From positions 1 to 64,000 of the forward strand of contig CASEHX010000012.1 of the NCBI GenBank assembly GCA_949287905.1: 64,000 bases of DNA, read 5' to 3'. The notes under the pieces were generated by a model, which made no database searches, had not been told where the DNA came from, and saw nothing but the letters and a program-made list of their open reading frames with translations. The DNA is from an uncultured Olsenella sp. (lineage in GTDB: Bacteria; Actinomycetota; Coriobacteriia; Coriobacteriales; Atopobiaceae). Numbering within the stretch: position 1 is the stretch's first letter; each line of letters begins with the position of its first letter. The position numbers and the translations under genes were made by a program. Of this stretch, positions 14,648 to 23,385 are shown piece after piece.

Positions 14648-17047
14648 ATGGGCATCCGAACCCGCCGTGCGCGGTCGCATTCGAAGACCCACTTCGTTGG
14701 CTTTGGCCTCGCAGGCCTGATGGGCTTCATCGCACTCCTGTGCGTGACGCTGGCGCTCTCCCTCGGAGCCGTCGTCTCGAGCTGGCTCGAGGACCTGCCG
14801 GACTACACCTCTGCCGACGCGTTCCTCGTCGCCGAGCCAACGCGCGTCTATGACGCCGACGGCAACGAGATCGTTGCGTACTACCTGCAGAACCGTCGCT
14901 CGGTCACCCTCGACGAGGTCTCGGACTACGTCAAGAAGGGAACGATCGACACCGAGGACAAGCGCTTCTACCAGCACAACGGCGTCGACCCCGAGGGCAT
15001 CCTGCGCGCCGCCGTGGGCCAGGTGTTCGGAGGCGGCGAGCAGGGCGGCGGCTCGACGATCACCCAGCAGCTCGTCCGCTGGACGGTCCTCTCCGACGAG
15101 CAGTTCGAGAACACCCTGCGCCGCAAGGTCCGCGAGGCATACATCGCCATCCAGATGGAGAAGACGTACACGAAGGAACAGATCCTCAACATGTACCTCA
15201 ACACCATCTACTACGGAAACGGCGCCTACGGCATCGAGGCCGCGAGCATCACCTACTTCAACAAGCACGCGAGCGACCTCACCCTCAACGAGGCGGCCAC
15301 GCTCGTTGGCATCCCCAACTCCCCCACCTACTACGACCCCTTCGTCAACTACGATCGCTGCAAGGACCGTCGCAACATCGTCCTCTCGCGCATGCTCACC
15401 GGGGGAACCATCAGCCAGGAGGAGTACGACGCCACCGTCGAGGCGGAGATTCCGCTCAACCCCGGCGAGCTCACCGACTCCGAGAGCACCTATCCCTACT
15501 TCACCGACTACGTGCGCAACCTCCTGCTCCAGGACTTCTCCTCCGAGACCATCGCCCAGGGCGGCCTCAAGGTCTACACGACGATCGAGCCCGACAAGCA
15601 GAAGGCCGCCGAGAAGGCCGTCAACGACCGCGTGGAGATGGCCAACAACCCCGACCTCGCCGGAGCCCTCGTCTCGATCGACAACTCCAACGGCCACATC
15701 GTCGCCATGGTGGGCGGCCAGAACTACGGCAACGACACCGAGGCCGGCCAGAGCTCGGTCAACCTTGCGACCAGCATTCGCCAGCCCGGCTCGAGCTTCA
15801 AGGCAATCGTCCTTGTCGCCGCGCTGAGCGAGGGAATGAGCCCCTCCATCAGGATCAACTGCATGCCCACGCTTCAGGTCACGCCCACGTGGGCCCCGAG
15901 CAACATCGACAACCACGACTACGGAATCTGCTCCCTGCAGTACGCCACCGCGGTCTCCTCCAACACCGGCTACATCCAGGTTGCGGAGGCAATCGGCATG
16001 GACAAGGTCATTGCCATGGCAAAGACCCTCGGCATTGACGCCACGATTCGCGACGGCCTCGCGTCGAGCATCGGCGCGTCCGAGGTGTCCCCGCTCGAGA
16101 TGTGCGAGGCCTACTCCGTCATCGCGAGCGGAGGCGTCCACCGCAACCCCGTTGCCATCACGAAGATCGAGGATCGCAACGGCAACACCGTCTACGAGCA
16201 CGAGGACGACCCCGAGCAGGTCATCGACTCCGCGATCGCCGAGGACGCCACCGACGTCCTCGAGACGGTCATCACCCAGGGCACCGCAACCGTCATGTCC
16301 TCCTACTACAGCGCCAACCAGCCCGCGGCCGGCAAGACCGGCACCTCGGACAACTACGCCGACCTCTGGTTCGTGGGCTACACGCCCCAGCTCACCACCG
16401 CCGTGTGGACCGGCTGCCCGGACTACGGCCAGAAGCGCGTCACCTTCCAGGGCAGGACCGGCAACGGCACCGACCTGCCGATCCCCATCTGGGGCACCTA
16501 CATGAGCGAGGCACTCGCCGGCGAGGAGCGCCAGGAGTTCCCCAAGTCCGATCATGAGGCCGAGTACAAGCCGAACAGCTCCTGGACCTTCATCGGCACC
16601 AGCCAGGGCGTGAATGGCTGGGGCTACAGCTCCGGCGGCGGCTGGAGCTCCGACGGCGGTTCCAGCTCCGGTGGCGGCTCCAACTCCGGCGGCTGGAGCT
16701 CCGGTGGTGGCTCTAACTCAGGTTCCAACTCCGGCACGGGATCCAACAGCGGCTCCGGCTCGGGTACGGGCGGGGGGTCCACCAGCGAGCCCCCGGAGCA
16801 GCCCTCCGAGCCCGTGACGCCCACCGAGCCCTCCGAGCCCGGCACCTCGGGTAGCAACGAGGGTGGAAACCAGGGCGGCAACTCCGGCGGCAACCAGGGC
16901 GGCGGCTCCGGCGATAACCAGGGCGGCGGCTCGGGCGGAAACCAGGGCGGCGGATCCGGCGGCGGGGGCGAGCAGGTTCCCACGACCCCCGACGGTGGCG
17001 GCGGAGGCGAGGGCGAGCAGACCCCCACGACTCCGGTCAGTCCCTAG
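14648..17047 (+). CDS. Class A penicillin-binding protein (transglycosylase/transpeptidase)
   Basis: 799 residues. A short basic cytoplasmic tail and one span (about 17-42) anchor a GT51 glycosyltransferase domain with EDKRFYQHNGVD near residue 105 and GGGSTITQQLVR near 135. The transpeptidase domain has SxxK in PGSSFK near 381, SxN in SSNTG near 437 and KTGTSDN near 563. It polymerises and cross-links peptidoglycan. From about residue 655 the tail is low-complexity Gly/Ser/Asn with a Pro/Glu stretch, about 145 residues, likely a wall-spanning linker. A good intrinsic terminator follows. Confidence 0.95.
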   Translation: MGIRTRRARSHSKTHFVGFGLAGLMGFIALLCVTLALSLGAVVSSWLEDLPDYTSADAFLVAEPTRVYDADGNEIVAYYLQNRRSVTLDEVSDYVKKGTIDTEDKRFYQHNGVDPEGILRAAVGQVFGGGEQGGGSTITQQLVRWTVLSDEQFENTLRRKVREAYIAIQMEKTYTKEQILNMYLNTIYYGNGAYGIEAASITYFNKHASDLTLNEAATLVGIPNSPTYYDPFVNYDRCKDRRNIVLSRMLTGGTISQEEYDATVEAEIPLNPGELTDSESTYPYFTDYVRNLLLQDFSSETIAQGGLKVYTTIEPDKQKAAEKAVNDRVEMANNPDLAGALVSIDNSNGHIVAMVGGQNYGNDTEAGQSSVNLATSIRQPGSSFKAIVLVAALSEGMSPSIRINCMPTLQVTPTWAPSNIDNHDYGICSLQYATAVSSNTGYIQVAEAIGMDKVIAMAKTLGIDATIRDGLASSIGASEVSPLEMCEAYSVIASGGVHRNPVAITKIEDRNGNTVYEHEDDPEQVIDSAIAEDATDVLETVITQGTATVMSSYYSANQPAAGKTGTSDNYADLWFVGYTPQLTTAVWTGCPDYGQKRVTFQGRTGNGTDLPIPIWGTYMSEALAGEERQEFPKSDHEAEYKPNSSWTFIGTSQGVNGWGYSSGGGWSSDGGSSSGGGSNSGGWSSGGGSNSGSNSGTGSNSGSGSGTGGGSTSEPPEQPSEPVTPTEPSEPGTSGSNEGGNQGGNSGGNQGGGSGDNQGGGSGGNQGGGSGGGGEQVPTTPDGGGGGEGEQTPTTPVSP

Positions 17048-17072
17048 CATCCTTCAAGCTGCACTTGAAAGA

Positions 17073-17110
17073 GGGCGCCACTCCCCGATTGCGGGAGGGC
17101 GCCCTTTTCT
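17073..17110 (+). terminator. Intrinsic terminator after the PBP gene
   Basis: GGGCGCC (17073-17079) pairs with GGCGCCC (17098-17104), with an inner CCC/GGG, followed by TTTTCTT. It starts 26 nt past the stop codon. Confidence 0.85.
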
Positions 17111-17175
17111 TGGTTGAAGTTTCTGTCCTATCATGCGAGAAGGGATTCGCTGTACCAGCACTTCTCGGAGGACTA

Positions 17176-18243
17176 ATGGCATATAACGACAACGGCAGGC
17201 GCCCCCGGTCGGGCGCGGGTTCGCTCAGCGGATCCTCTCGCACCCATGCGCCCGGACAGCGCCTGCAGGTCCCCGGGCAGGGCACCTATCACGGCCCTCG
17301 CGGCACCAGGCAGCGCCCCAAGCCCTCGAAGCGCGGGGGCGGGGCCGGCTATCCCCTCAGGGAGCGCAACATCAACTTCCAGAGCGGCAAGGCCCGTCGA
17401 CTCAACAGCAACAGGCGGCTGCTCATCCTCGCGGCACTCGCGATCGTCCTTCTCGTTCTTGTCGTCGTGGGCGTCTCGAGCTGCGTGAGCAGCTGTTCCG
17501 CCAACCAGGAGCCTCCCGAGAACCCCGTGGACGCCCGCGTTGCAAACGGCGTCCCCGAGGAGCTCACCGAGCAGTTTGCGCAGCAGCTCGACCAGAACGC
17601 GAAGTTCGCGGAGATCGCCGCCAACGGTGACGCCTACGAGAACCAGGGGCTTCTCGAGCTAGCCCTCTCTCAGCCCTCCGCCATCGACTTTGTCGCCGCC
17701 TACCCCGAGGCGGAAAAGGTCGGTCAGCCCTACGGTGAGGAGGCCGCCAAGGGAACCGTCCCCGAGCTCTATTGCTGGGACGCTCGCTGGGGCAACGTCG
17801 ACTACGCGGGCGCCCCGCTCGCCCTCACGGGATCTGGCCCCACGGCGCTTTCCATGGCCTACATCGCGCTCACGGGAAACACCGACCGCACCGCCGCTGA
17901 CTTTGCCGCCCTCGTGGAGGAGGAGCGCCTGGTGACGGGCGATTCCCTTATGTCGGGGACGTTCCTGACCGACCATCTGGACGACCTCGGCCTGGCTTGC
18001 TCGAGCTACACGTCCAATACGGACAACCTGCTGCAGATCCTGGACACGGGCACCTATCTGATGGTGGAGGCACCCGCCGACACCCTCACTGACGATGCCC
18101 ACTGGATCTTGGTGGTGACCGAGGGCGCCGACGGCACCCTCACGGTCTACGACCCCACCTCTCCCGAGGTGAGCGCCCATCCGTGGGATCCTGCGACCAT
18201 CGCCGGCCTGAACGAGACGCTCTACGCCCTCAGCGCCAAGTAG
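17176..18243 (+). CDS. C39-like (peptidase_C39_2 fold) membrane-anchored protein, catalytic Cys replaced by Ser
   Basis: 355 residues from ATG 17176, chosen for its GGAGGA site. A 75-residue basic, disordered N-terminus is followed by one span (LLILAALAIVLLVLVVVGV) and an outside domain. The domain matches C39_2: ELYCWDARWGN, LTGSGPTALSMAYIALTGN, DAHWILVVTEGADG and VYDPTSPE. The motif where a catalytic cysteine is expected (GCGPT) reads GSGPT, while the histidine and aspartate are kept. It may be a pseudo-peptidase that binds peptides or wall stems. It directly follows the PBP gene but has its own start region. Confidence 0.75.
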   Translation: MAYNDNGRRPRSGAGSLSGSSRTHAPGQRLQVPGQGTYHGPRGTRQRPKPSKRGGGAGYPLRERNINFQSGKARRLNSNRRLLILAALAIVLLVLVVVGVSSCVSSCSANQEPPENPVDARVANGVPEELTEQFAQQLDQNAKFAEIAANGDAYENQGLLELALSQPSAIDFVAAYPEAEKVGQPYGEEAAKGTVPELYCWDARWGNVDYAGAPLALTGSGPTALSMAYIALTGNTDRTAADFAALVEEERLVTGDSLMSGTFLTDHLDDLGLACSSYTSNTDNLLQILDTGTYLMVEAPADTLTDDAHWILVVTEGADGTLTVYDPTSPEVSAHPWDPATIAGLNETLYALSAK

Positions 18244-18304
18244 TAGCAGCCGAACGGGGCGGCGTTCAGCCTCAGCCCCTTCCCCGTCTCCTTGACCCAA
18301 ACAG

Positions 18305-18330
18305 AAGGCCCCGCCGAGGCGGGGCCTTCT
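18305..18330. terminator. Convergent terminator hairpin
   Basis: AAGGCCCCGCC pairs with GGCGGGGCCTT around a 2-nt centre and is followed by CTCGTCTTC on the plus strand. It separates the C39-like gene from the oppositely oriented phosphohexomutase gene. Confidence 0.75.
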
Positions 18331-18358
18331 CGTCTTCTATGCGCTGGCTGGGAGCAGG

Positions 18359-20080
18359 CTACGACAGGATCGCCTCGGCGGCAGCCTGGAGCTTGTCGCG
18401 GACTGCCTCGGAGTCGGCACGCGTGGCACCCTTGGAGAAGAGGTAGGCCTTGACCTTGGGCTCGGTGCCGGACGGACGGAAGATGACCTTGTTGTCGTCC
18501 TCGAGGCGGAACTCGATGACGTTGGCCGGCGGCAGGGTCTGCGGCGCCTCCTTCTGCAGGCCGGAGACCCGCGGCATCTCGGGGCCGGTGGCGTAGTCCG
18601 TCATGCCAAGGACCTTGTAGCCGGCGATCTCCGCGGGCGGGTTCTCGCGCAGGCCGGCCATGATCTGGGCCATGCGGTCAGCGCCTGCCGCACCCGGGAA
18701 GGACGCGTTGACCGTGCCGTTGAGATAGTAGCCGTACTTCTGGTAGAGGGCATCCATGGCCTCGTAGAGGTCCATGCCCTTCTCGGCGTAGTAGGAGGCC
18801 ATCTCGACGCAGAGCATCGTGGCAACGATGGCGTCCTTGTCGCGGGCGTGCGTGCCCACGAGGTAGCCATAGGACTCCTCGAAGCCCATGAGGTAGCGGT
18901 CCTCCTCGCCCTCGTCCTTGAGCTGGTCAATCTGGTCGCCGATGTACTTGAAGCCGGTGAGCACGCGCCTCATCTCAAAGCCCCAGTCGCGCGCGAGCGC
19001 GTCGGGCATGGAGGAGGAGACGATGGTGGAGACGGCTACCTTGCGCGCAACGTCCTCGCCGCGGTCCTTGGCCATCGTGGCGAGCCAGTCCATGAGCAGG
19101 ACGCCCATCTCGTTGCCGGAGAGCAGGACGTAGTCGCCGTCGTGCGGGATGGCGGTGCCCATGCGGTCGGCGTCGGGGTCGGTGGCGACCACGAGGTTGG
19201 GCTTGACCTCCTCGGCGAGCTTGAGCGCGAGCTCGAGGGCCTCACGGAACTCGGGGTTGGGATAGGTGCAGGTGGGGAAGTTGCCGTCCGGTTCGGCCTG
19301 CTCGGGAACCACGGTCACGTTCTCGACGCCGATCTCCTTGAGGATGCGGGTCACGAGCTCCATGCCCGTGCCGTTGAGCGGGGTATAGACCACGGAGTAG
19401 TCGTCAGAGGCCTTGAAGCCGGGGACGGAGACCTTCTTGATGTTCTCGATGAAGGCGTCGAGGACCTCCTCGGGCGTCCACTCGATCAGGCCCTTCTCGA
19501 TGCCCTCCTCAAAGTCCATGATGTCGACGGCAAACGGGTCGACCTTGGCGATGTTGGCAGAGATCTCGGCCGCGGCCTCGTCGGTGATCTGGCCGCCGTT
19601 GTCGTTGTAGACCTTGTAGCCGTTGTAGGGCGCCGGGTTGTGGGAGGCCGTGAGCACGATGCCCGCGGAGGTGCCGAGGTGGCGCACCGCAAAGGACAGC
19701 GTGGGGACGGGCTCGATGCGCGGGTAGACGTAGACGTGGATGCCGTTGGCGGCCAGGACGCCGGCGGCCACGCGCTGGAAGTCCTCGCCCTTGTTGCGCG
19801 AGTCGCGCGCGAGGGCGAGCGTGGGGTTCTCATAATGGGCGTTCAGGTAGTCCGCCACGCCCTGGGTTGCCTGCGCGACCACGTAGACGTTCATGCGGTT
19901 GGTGCCCACGCCGAGCGTGCCGCGAAGGCCGGCCGTGCCAAAGGCGAGGTCGCGGTAGAAGGCGTCAAAGAGCTTCTCCTCGTTGCCCTCGCGGCAGAGA
20001 TCGTCGAGCTCGATCACCAGATCGGGCTCGGTGACGTTGTCCTGCCAGGCGCTGACCTTGGCCTCGATGCTTGCGTCCAT
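18359..20080 (-). CDS. Phosphoglucomutase/phosphomannomutase family protein
   Basis: 573 residues from ATG 20080, picked because TTGGGGGTC precedes it. It interconverts hexose 1- and 6-phosphates, feeding glycogen and cell-wall sugar synthesis. Family motifs: FGTAGLRG near residue 47, the phosphoserine loop TASHNPAPYNGYK near 143, the metal loop DPDADRMG near 303, sugar loop GFEESYGYLVG and the C-terminal RPSGTEPKVKAY phosphate-binding loop. The length and GTAGLRG start fit the PgcA/PGM2-like branch rather than the short bacterial PMM/GlmM. The gene stands alone. Confidence 0.92.
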   Translation of the reverse strand: MDASIEAKVSAWQDNVTEPDLVIELDDLCREGNEEKLFDAFYRDLAFGTAGLRGTLGVGTNRMNVYVVAQATQGVADYLNAHYENPTLALARDSRNKGEDFQRVAAGVLAANGIHVYVYPRIEPVPTLSFAVRHLGTSAGIVLTASHNPAPYNGYKVYNDNGGQITDEAAAEISANIAKVDPFAVDIMDFEEGIEKGLIEWTPEEVLDAFIENIKKVSVPGFKASDDYSVVYTPLNGTGMELVTRILKEIGVENVTVVPEQAEPDGNFPTCTYPNPEFREALELALKLAEEVKPNLVVATDPDADRMGTAIPHDGDYVLLSGNEMGVLLMDWLATMAKDRGEDVARKVAVSTIVSSSMPDALARDWGFEMRRVLTGFKYIGDQIDQLKDEGEEDRYLMGFEESYGYLVGTHARDKDAIVATMLCVEMASYYAEKGMDLYEAMDALYQKYGYYLNGTVNASFPGAAGADRMAQIMAGLRENPPAEIAGYKVLGMTDYATGPEMPRVSGLQKEAPQTLPPANVIEFRLEDDNKVIFRPSGTEPKVKAYLFSKGATRADSEAVRDKLQAAAEAILS

Positions 20081-20234
20081 GGTGACCCCCAATTTCTCTG
20101 GGCGCGTCTGACGCGCCGAATCCACACGTATGGGATTCATTTTACCCGCTCGACGAGCGCCCTTCTCGCCAGCTTACGCGGGCGGAGGGCACACGACGGC
20201 AGACGGACGGACGCGAGGCGTGCTCGGCGCGGTC

Positions 20235-20873
20235 CCGTAACGACCCCACGTAAGCGCGCGCTTTGCGAACTGGGCTTTTGGAGGGTCGGCACGTGTCCGC
20301 GCTTAGGAAAGCCGGCCGATAGAGAGCCCGTGCGATCCCACGCTTTGGCACGAGGCCCATTGGAGGGTCCACTCGTACCCGCGCTTTGTTATTTAGCCCA
20401 TTGGAGGGTCGGTGCTATGGGGCGCTTAGACATGCACCCCATTGGAGGGTCCACTCGTACCCGCGCTTAGGGAAACGGTCCATTGGAGGACCGGCGCGGC
20501 AGAGCGCTTAGGCATGCGGCCCATTGGAGAATCCTATCGAGTTCACGCTTAGGCATGCGGCCCATTGGAGGGTCAGCGCGACAGAATGCTTACTCTTTGC
20601 AGCCGTTGGAGACCCGCCCGTACTTCTCGCCCTCCAACCCAAAGGATTGTTAAGCGTGGCGACTCCCCCACCCTCTTTTGGCGAGAAACTCTAAGCGTGT
20701 CGCGGCACGGGCACTCTAACGCCCCGTTTCCCTAAGCACACCACGACGCACGCCCTCCATCGGAGCGCTTTCCTAAGCACGCCGAGCGCCACATCCTCCA
20801 ACGGAGCGCCTTCGTAAGCACGCCGAGCGCCGAGCCCCGAGCCCCCATCGGAACCGCAACTTAAGCGGAACGA
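20235..20873. repeat. Mirror-symmetric array of 41-bp repeats (array A)
   Basis: The 803-bp gap 20081-20883 holds no gene. Forward units begin at 20235 (half), 20276, 20317, 20358, 20399, 20440, 20481, 20522, 20563 and 20604, exactly 41 bp apart. Each has block 1 CATTGGAGGGTC, a 12-bp variable stretch, block 2 GCGCTTAGG and a variable tail. After a centre near 20620 the same unit runs in reverse: CTCCAA-type blocks at 20632, 20673, 20714, 20755 and 20796, again 41 bp apart, and a last copy shifted by 6. The period is not a multiple of three, so this is not coding. Confidence 0.9.
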
Positions 20874-20883
20874 AAGCGTCGGC

Positions 20884-23112
20884 CTACGCCTCGGACGCAG
20901 TCCGCTCCACGAGATAGGCGTGATGAATCTTGCGATTGCGCGAGAAGTCCTCGGGGATGGTCTCGTCCGTGATGTCGGTGAGGCGCACGCCGGCGCGCTC
21001 GAGCTTCTCCACGTCTGGCTTGAAGCTGCGCAGGTTGCACGAGAAGATCGCGCGACCGCCACGTATGAGCAGGCGAGAAACGCCAATGATCAGCTCGGCG
21101 TGGTCGCGCTGGACGTCGAAGGACGCCTTGCGCATGCGTGCGGAGTTTGAGAACGTGGGCACGTCACAGAAGATGAGGTCCCAGCGGTTGCGCGTGTGGC
21201 GCTGCTCGCTCACCCACGCGAGAACGTCCGCCTGCACGAACTCGTGCTCCGGGCCGTCAAAGCCGTTGCGCGCCATGTTGCGACGCGCCCAGTCCAGGCT
21301 CGGTCGGGAGAGGTCCACGGTCGTGGTGTGACGTGCGCCGCCATCCGCCGCGTAGACCGTCGCGGTTCCCGTATAGGCAAAGAGGTTGAGGAAGCGCTTG
21401 GATCCCTTGGTCTCCTTCATCATCTCGCGGATGCGCGAGCGCGTCTCGCGATGGTCGAGGAAGATTCCGCAGTCGTGGCGCGCATCGAAGTTGACCTCAA
21501 AGGTGAGGCCGCCCTCGTCCACGAGATGCGACCCCGCGGGCAGCTCCACACGGCTCCCGCGGCGAGAAGAGCGGTCCCGCCGCGCCTCGCGTGCGGACGC
21601 ACGTCCCTCGTCCGCGTACTGCGAGCCGCCCCGGGAGCGCACGCGCACGCGCACGCTCACGTCCTGCGGCGCCACGTCGAGCACGCGCGGCGCGATCGTC
21701 AGCACGTCGAGCAGTCGCCTGCGTGCGAGCTCGGGGTCCACGCCGCGCGGGGCGGCGTACTCGGAGACCTGGAGCCAGCGCCCGGGGGTCTCGGACCCCT
21801 CGTAGAGCTCTATCGCCACCGCGTAGTCGGGCAGGTCCGCATCGTAGACGCGGTAGCAGGTCACGTCCTCGCGACGAGCCCACTTGGCGCGCAGCCTGGC
21901 GACCTTCGCAAGCCGGCGCGCAAACTGGTCGGAGGCGGGCACGAGCACGCTCGCGGTACCGCCTCCCGGAAGCTCAACAGAGGGCACGGGCGCAACGGAG
22001 TCGCTCGACTCGTAGACGCGCACGGTCGCCGGGTCACGACCGACGATCACCTCCGTCACGGACGTGGGCACGCTGCGCAGCGAGGCGTCCGGGGCGGTGT
22101 CGCGCGAGAGAACGACGAGCCTTCCCCCGGCATACGCCGCAAGCTCGGAGAGAGCGGCCGCCTCCGTCGCGAGCGCGGTCTCGCCCACCCACGACAGGTC
22201 CGCCACCGCAAGATGATACGAAGGGACGGTCCCTTCGTATCCCTCCGGCTCCAGGGCGATGCCCGCGCCGCGGAGCGCCTGGCGGCAGGCCGAGAGCGCA
22301 CCGGGCCTGGTGTCATGGACGAGCAGCGAGCAGGGGTTCTTCTCGCCCGCCGATGCGCGGGCGTCAGCCTCGTCGAGAAGTGCCTGCCAGGCATCGGCGT
22401 CATGCCCTGCCCAACCGGCAAAGCCCCAGCGCGTGCGCAGCAGTCCCGGGGCGCGGTCCAGCGCCACGCCGGCCGCCTCCACGAGCATGCTGCCCTGTCC
22501 CGGCCACAGGGCCGAGAGCCTCGGCTCACCCGAGCGCACGACCTCGCCCCAGCCTCCGGCAGCGAGAAGCGCGGCAGCGTAGTCGGGGCGCAGCGAGCTC
22601 AGGCGGGCGTCTCCACGGGCGGCGTAGCCCCGACGGAAGAGCGGCTCGCCAGCAAGGTCGATCGCCAGCGTGGCCCGCTTCCCGGAGAGGCGCACGGAGA
22701 TCGTCAGGTCGGCGCGGGACGTGTCAACCAGGGGACGGGCGCCGCGGACGGAGACCAGCCGGTCCACAACCGCGTCCTTGGCGCGAAGGGCAACGAACTG
22801 GGTGTTGCGGAGCTGGGAGTTGGTGCCATGCGCGTCCACCACGAAGGTGGCTCCGGGCGCAAGGTGCTCCTCCCAGGCAACCTCGGAAACGCTCGCATAG
22901 AGCTCGTTGGCATCGGAGGCCGCCACGCGCGCCAGCACGAGCAGGACGCGCGACGCAAGCCGCGACCACAGGCACGCCCGATACGCGTCCTGAAGCTCGC
23001 CGCCAAAGCTCACCTGGCCGGCCAGCGGCCTCAGGCGGCACGCCCCCAGCGCGTGCAGCTCGTCGGCCAGCAGTCGCTCAAAGCCCTTGGGGCACGTTGC
23101 CACAAACTCCAT
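20884..23112 (-). CDS. rlmKL: RlmKL-like bifunctional 23S rRNA methyltransferase, RlmL half degenerate
   Basis: 742 residues. Residues 1-155 hold the N-terminal ferredoxin-like/THUMP region (MEFVATCPKGFERLLADEL). The RlmL-like half (about 160-400) retains RTRWGFAGWAGHDADAWQAL. Its SAM motif, normally DPMCGSGT, reads LWPGQGSM, and the NPPYGER motif is replaced by ADLSWVGET. The RlmK half (about 430-740) is intact apart from DVPTFSNS for DPPTFSNS: FLNLFAYTGTATVYAADGG, TVDLSRPSLDWARRNM, FDVQRDHAELI. m7G2069 activity may remain while m2G2445 activity is likely lost, by inference. A 27-bp palindrome is inserted in frame at the lost NPPY region. Confidence 0.85.
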   Translation of the reverse strand: MEFVATCPKGFERLLADELHALGACRLRPLAGQVSFGGELQDAYRACLWSRLASRVLLVLARVAASDANELYASVSEVAWEEHLAPGATFVVDAHGTNSQLRNTQFVALRAKDAVVDRLVSVRGARPLVDTSRADLTISVRLSGKRATLAIDLAGEPLFRRGYAARGDARLSSLRPDYAAALLAAGGWGEVVRSGEPRLSALWPGQGSMLVEAAGVALDRAPGLLRTRWGFAGWAGHDADAWQALLDEADARASAGEKNPCSLLVHDTRPGALSACRQALRGAGIALEPEGYEGTVPSYHLAVADLSWVGETALATEAAALSELAAYAGGRLVVLSRDTAPDASLRSVPTSVTEVIVGRDPATVRVYESSDSVAPVPSVELPGGGTASVLVPASDQFARRLAKVARLRAKWARREDVTCYRVYDADLPDYAVAIELYEGSETPGRWLQVSEYAAPRGVDPELARRRLLDVLTIAPRVLDVAPQDVSVRVRVRSRGGSQYADEGRASAREARRDRSSRRGSRVELPAGSHLVDEGGLTFEVNFDARHDCGIFLDHRETRSRIREMMKETKGSKRFLNLFAYTGTATVYAADGGARHTTTVDLSRPSLDWARRNMARNGFDGPEHEFVQADVLAWVSEQRHTRNRWDLIFCDVPTFSNSARMRKASFDVQRDHAELIIGVSRLLIRGGRAIFSCNLRSFKPDVEKLERAGVRLTDITDETIPEDFSRNRKIHHAYLVERTASEA
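22215..22241. repeat. REP-like palindrome type 2 inserted in frame in rlmKL
   Basis: A 27-bp perfect palindrome: GATACGAAGGGAC, one base, and the complement. Its nine codons read roughly GYEGTVPSY in the protein. It shares the GGGAC-N-GTCCC core with the type 1 elements but has different outer arms. A half copy is at bases 1-16. Confidence 0.85.
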
Positions 23113-23188
23113 CGGGTCACCTTTCGCCCGTCACGACCTACCCTGCCATTCTCGCACGAACGACGGGCCGACGCTCTTCTCGTCCGCA

Positions 23189-23272
23189 CAACTTTTGCGG
23201 CCTCAAATCTCGGGCGAGGTTTCGGGTTTTCCCAGTTGAGCAAAAATCTCGCTCAACTTTTGCGGCCTCAAA
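23189..23272. repeat. Direct repeat with internal hairpin between rlmKL and kup
   Basis: CAACTTTTGCGGCCTCAAA occurs at 23189-23207 and 23254-23272, 65 bp apart. Between them GTTGAGC and GCTCAAC form a hairpin. Two GGCGAGAAG words follow at 23292 and 23312. The whole gap (23113-23385) lies between divergent genes and must also hold the kup promoter, for which no clear consensus is seen. Confidence 0.75.
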
Positions 23273-23385
23273 AACGAAGCGGTTGACGCCGGGCGAGAAG
23301 GACCGTCACTTGGCGAGAAGGACGGCGTGGCACCCTGAGAAGCGATACACTTGTCGCGTCCGTACAACCCCGAGTTTGGAGTTCC

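Noticed and set aside
14546..16555. A 669-codon minus-strand frame
   Set aside because: Antisense of the PBP gene, low-complexity valine/glycine/aspartate text with no family match.
20235..20873. CRISPR array
   Set aside because: Conserved blocks are 9-12 bp, the period is 41 bp, the array inverts in the middle, spacers are partly shared and no cas gene is present.
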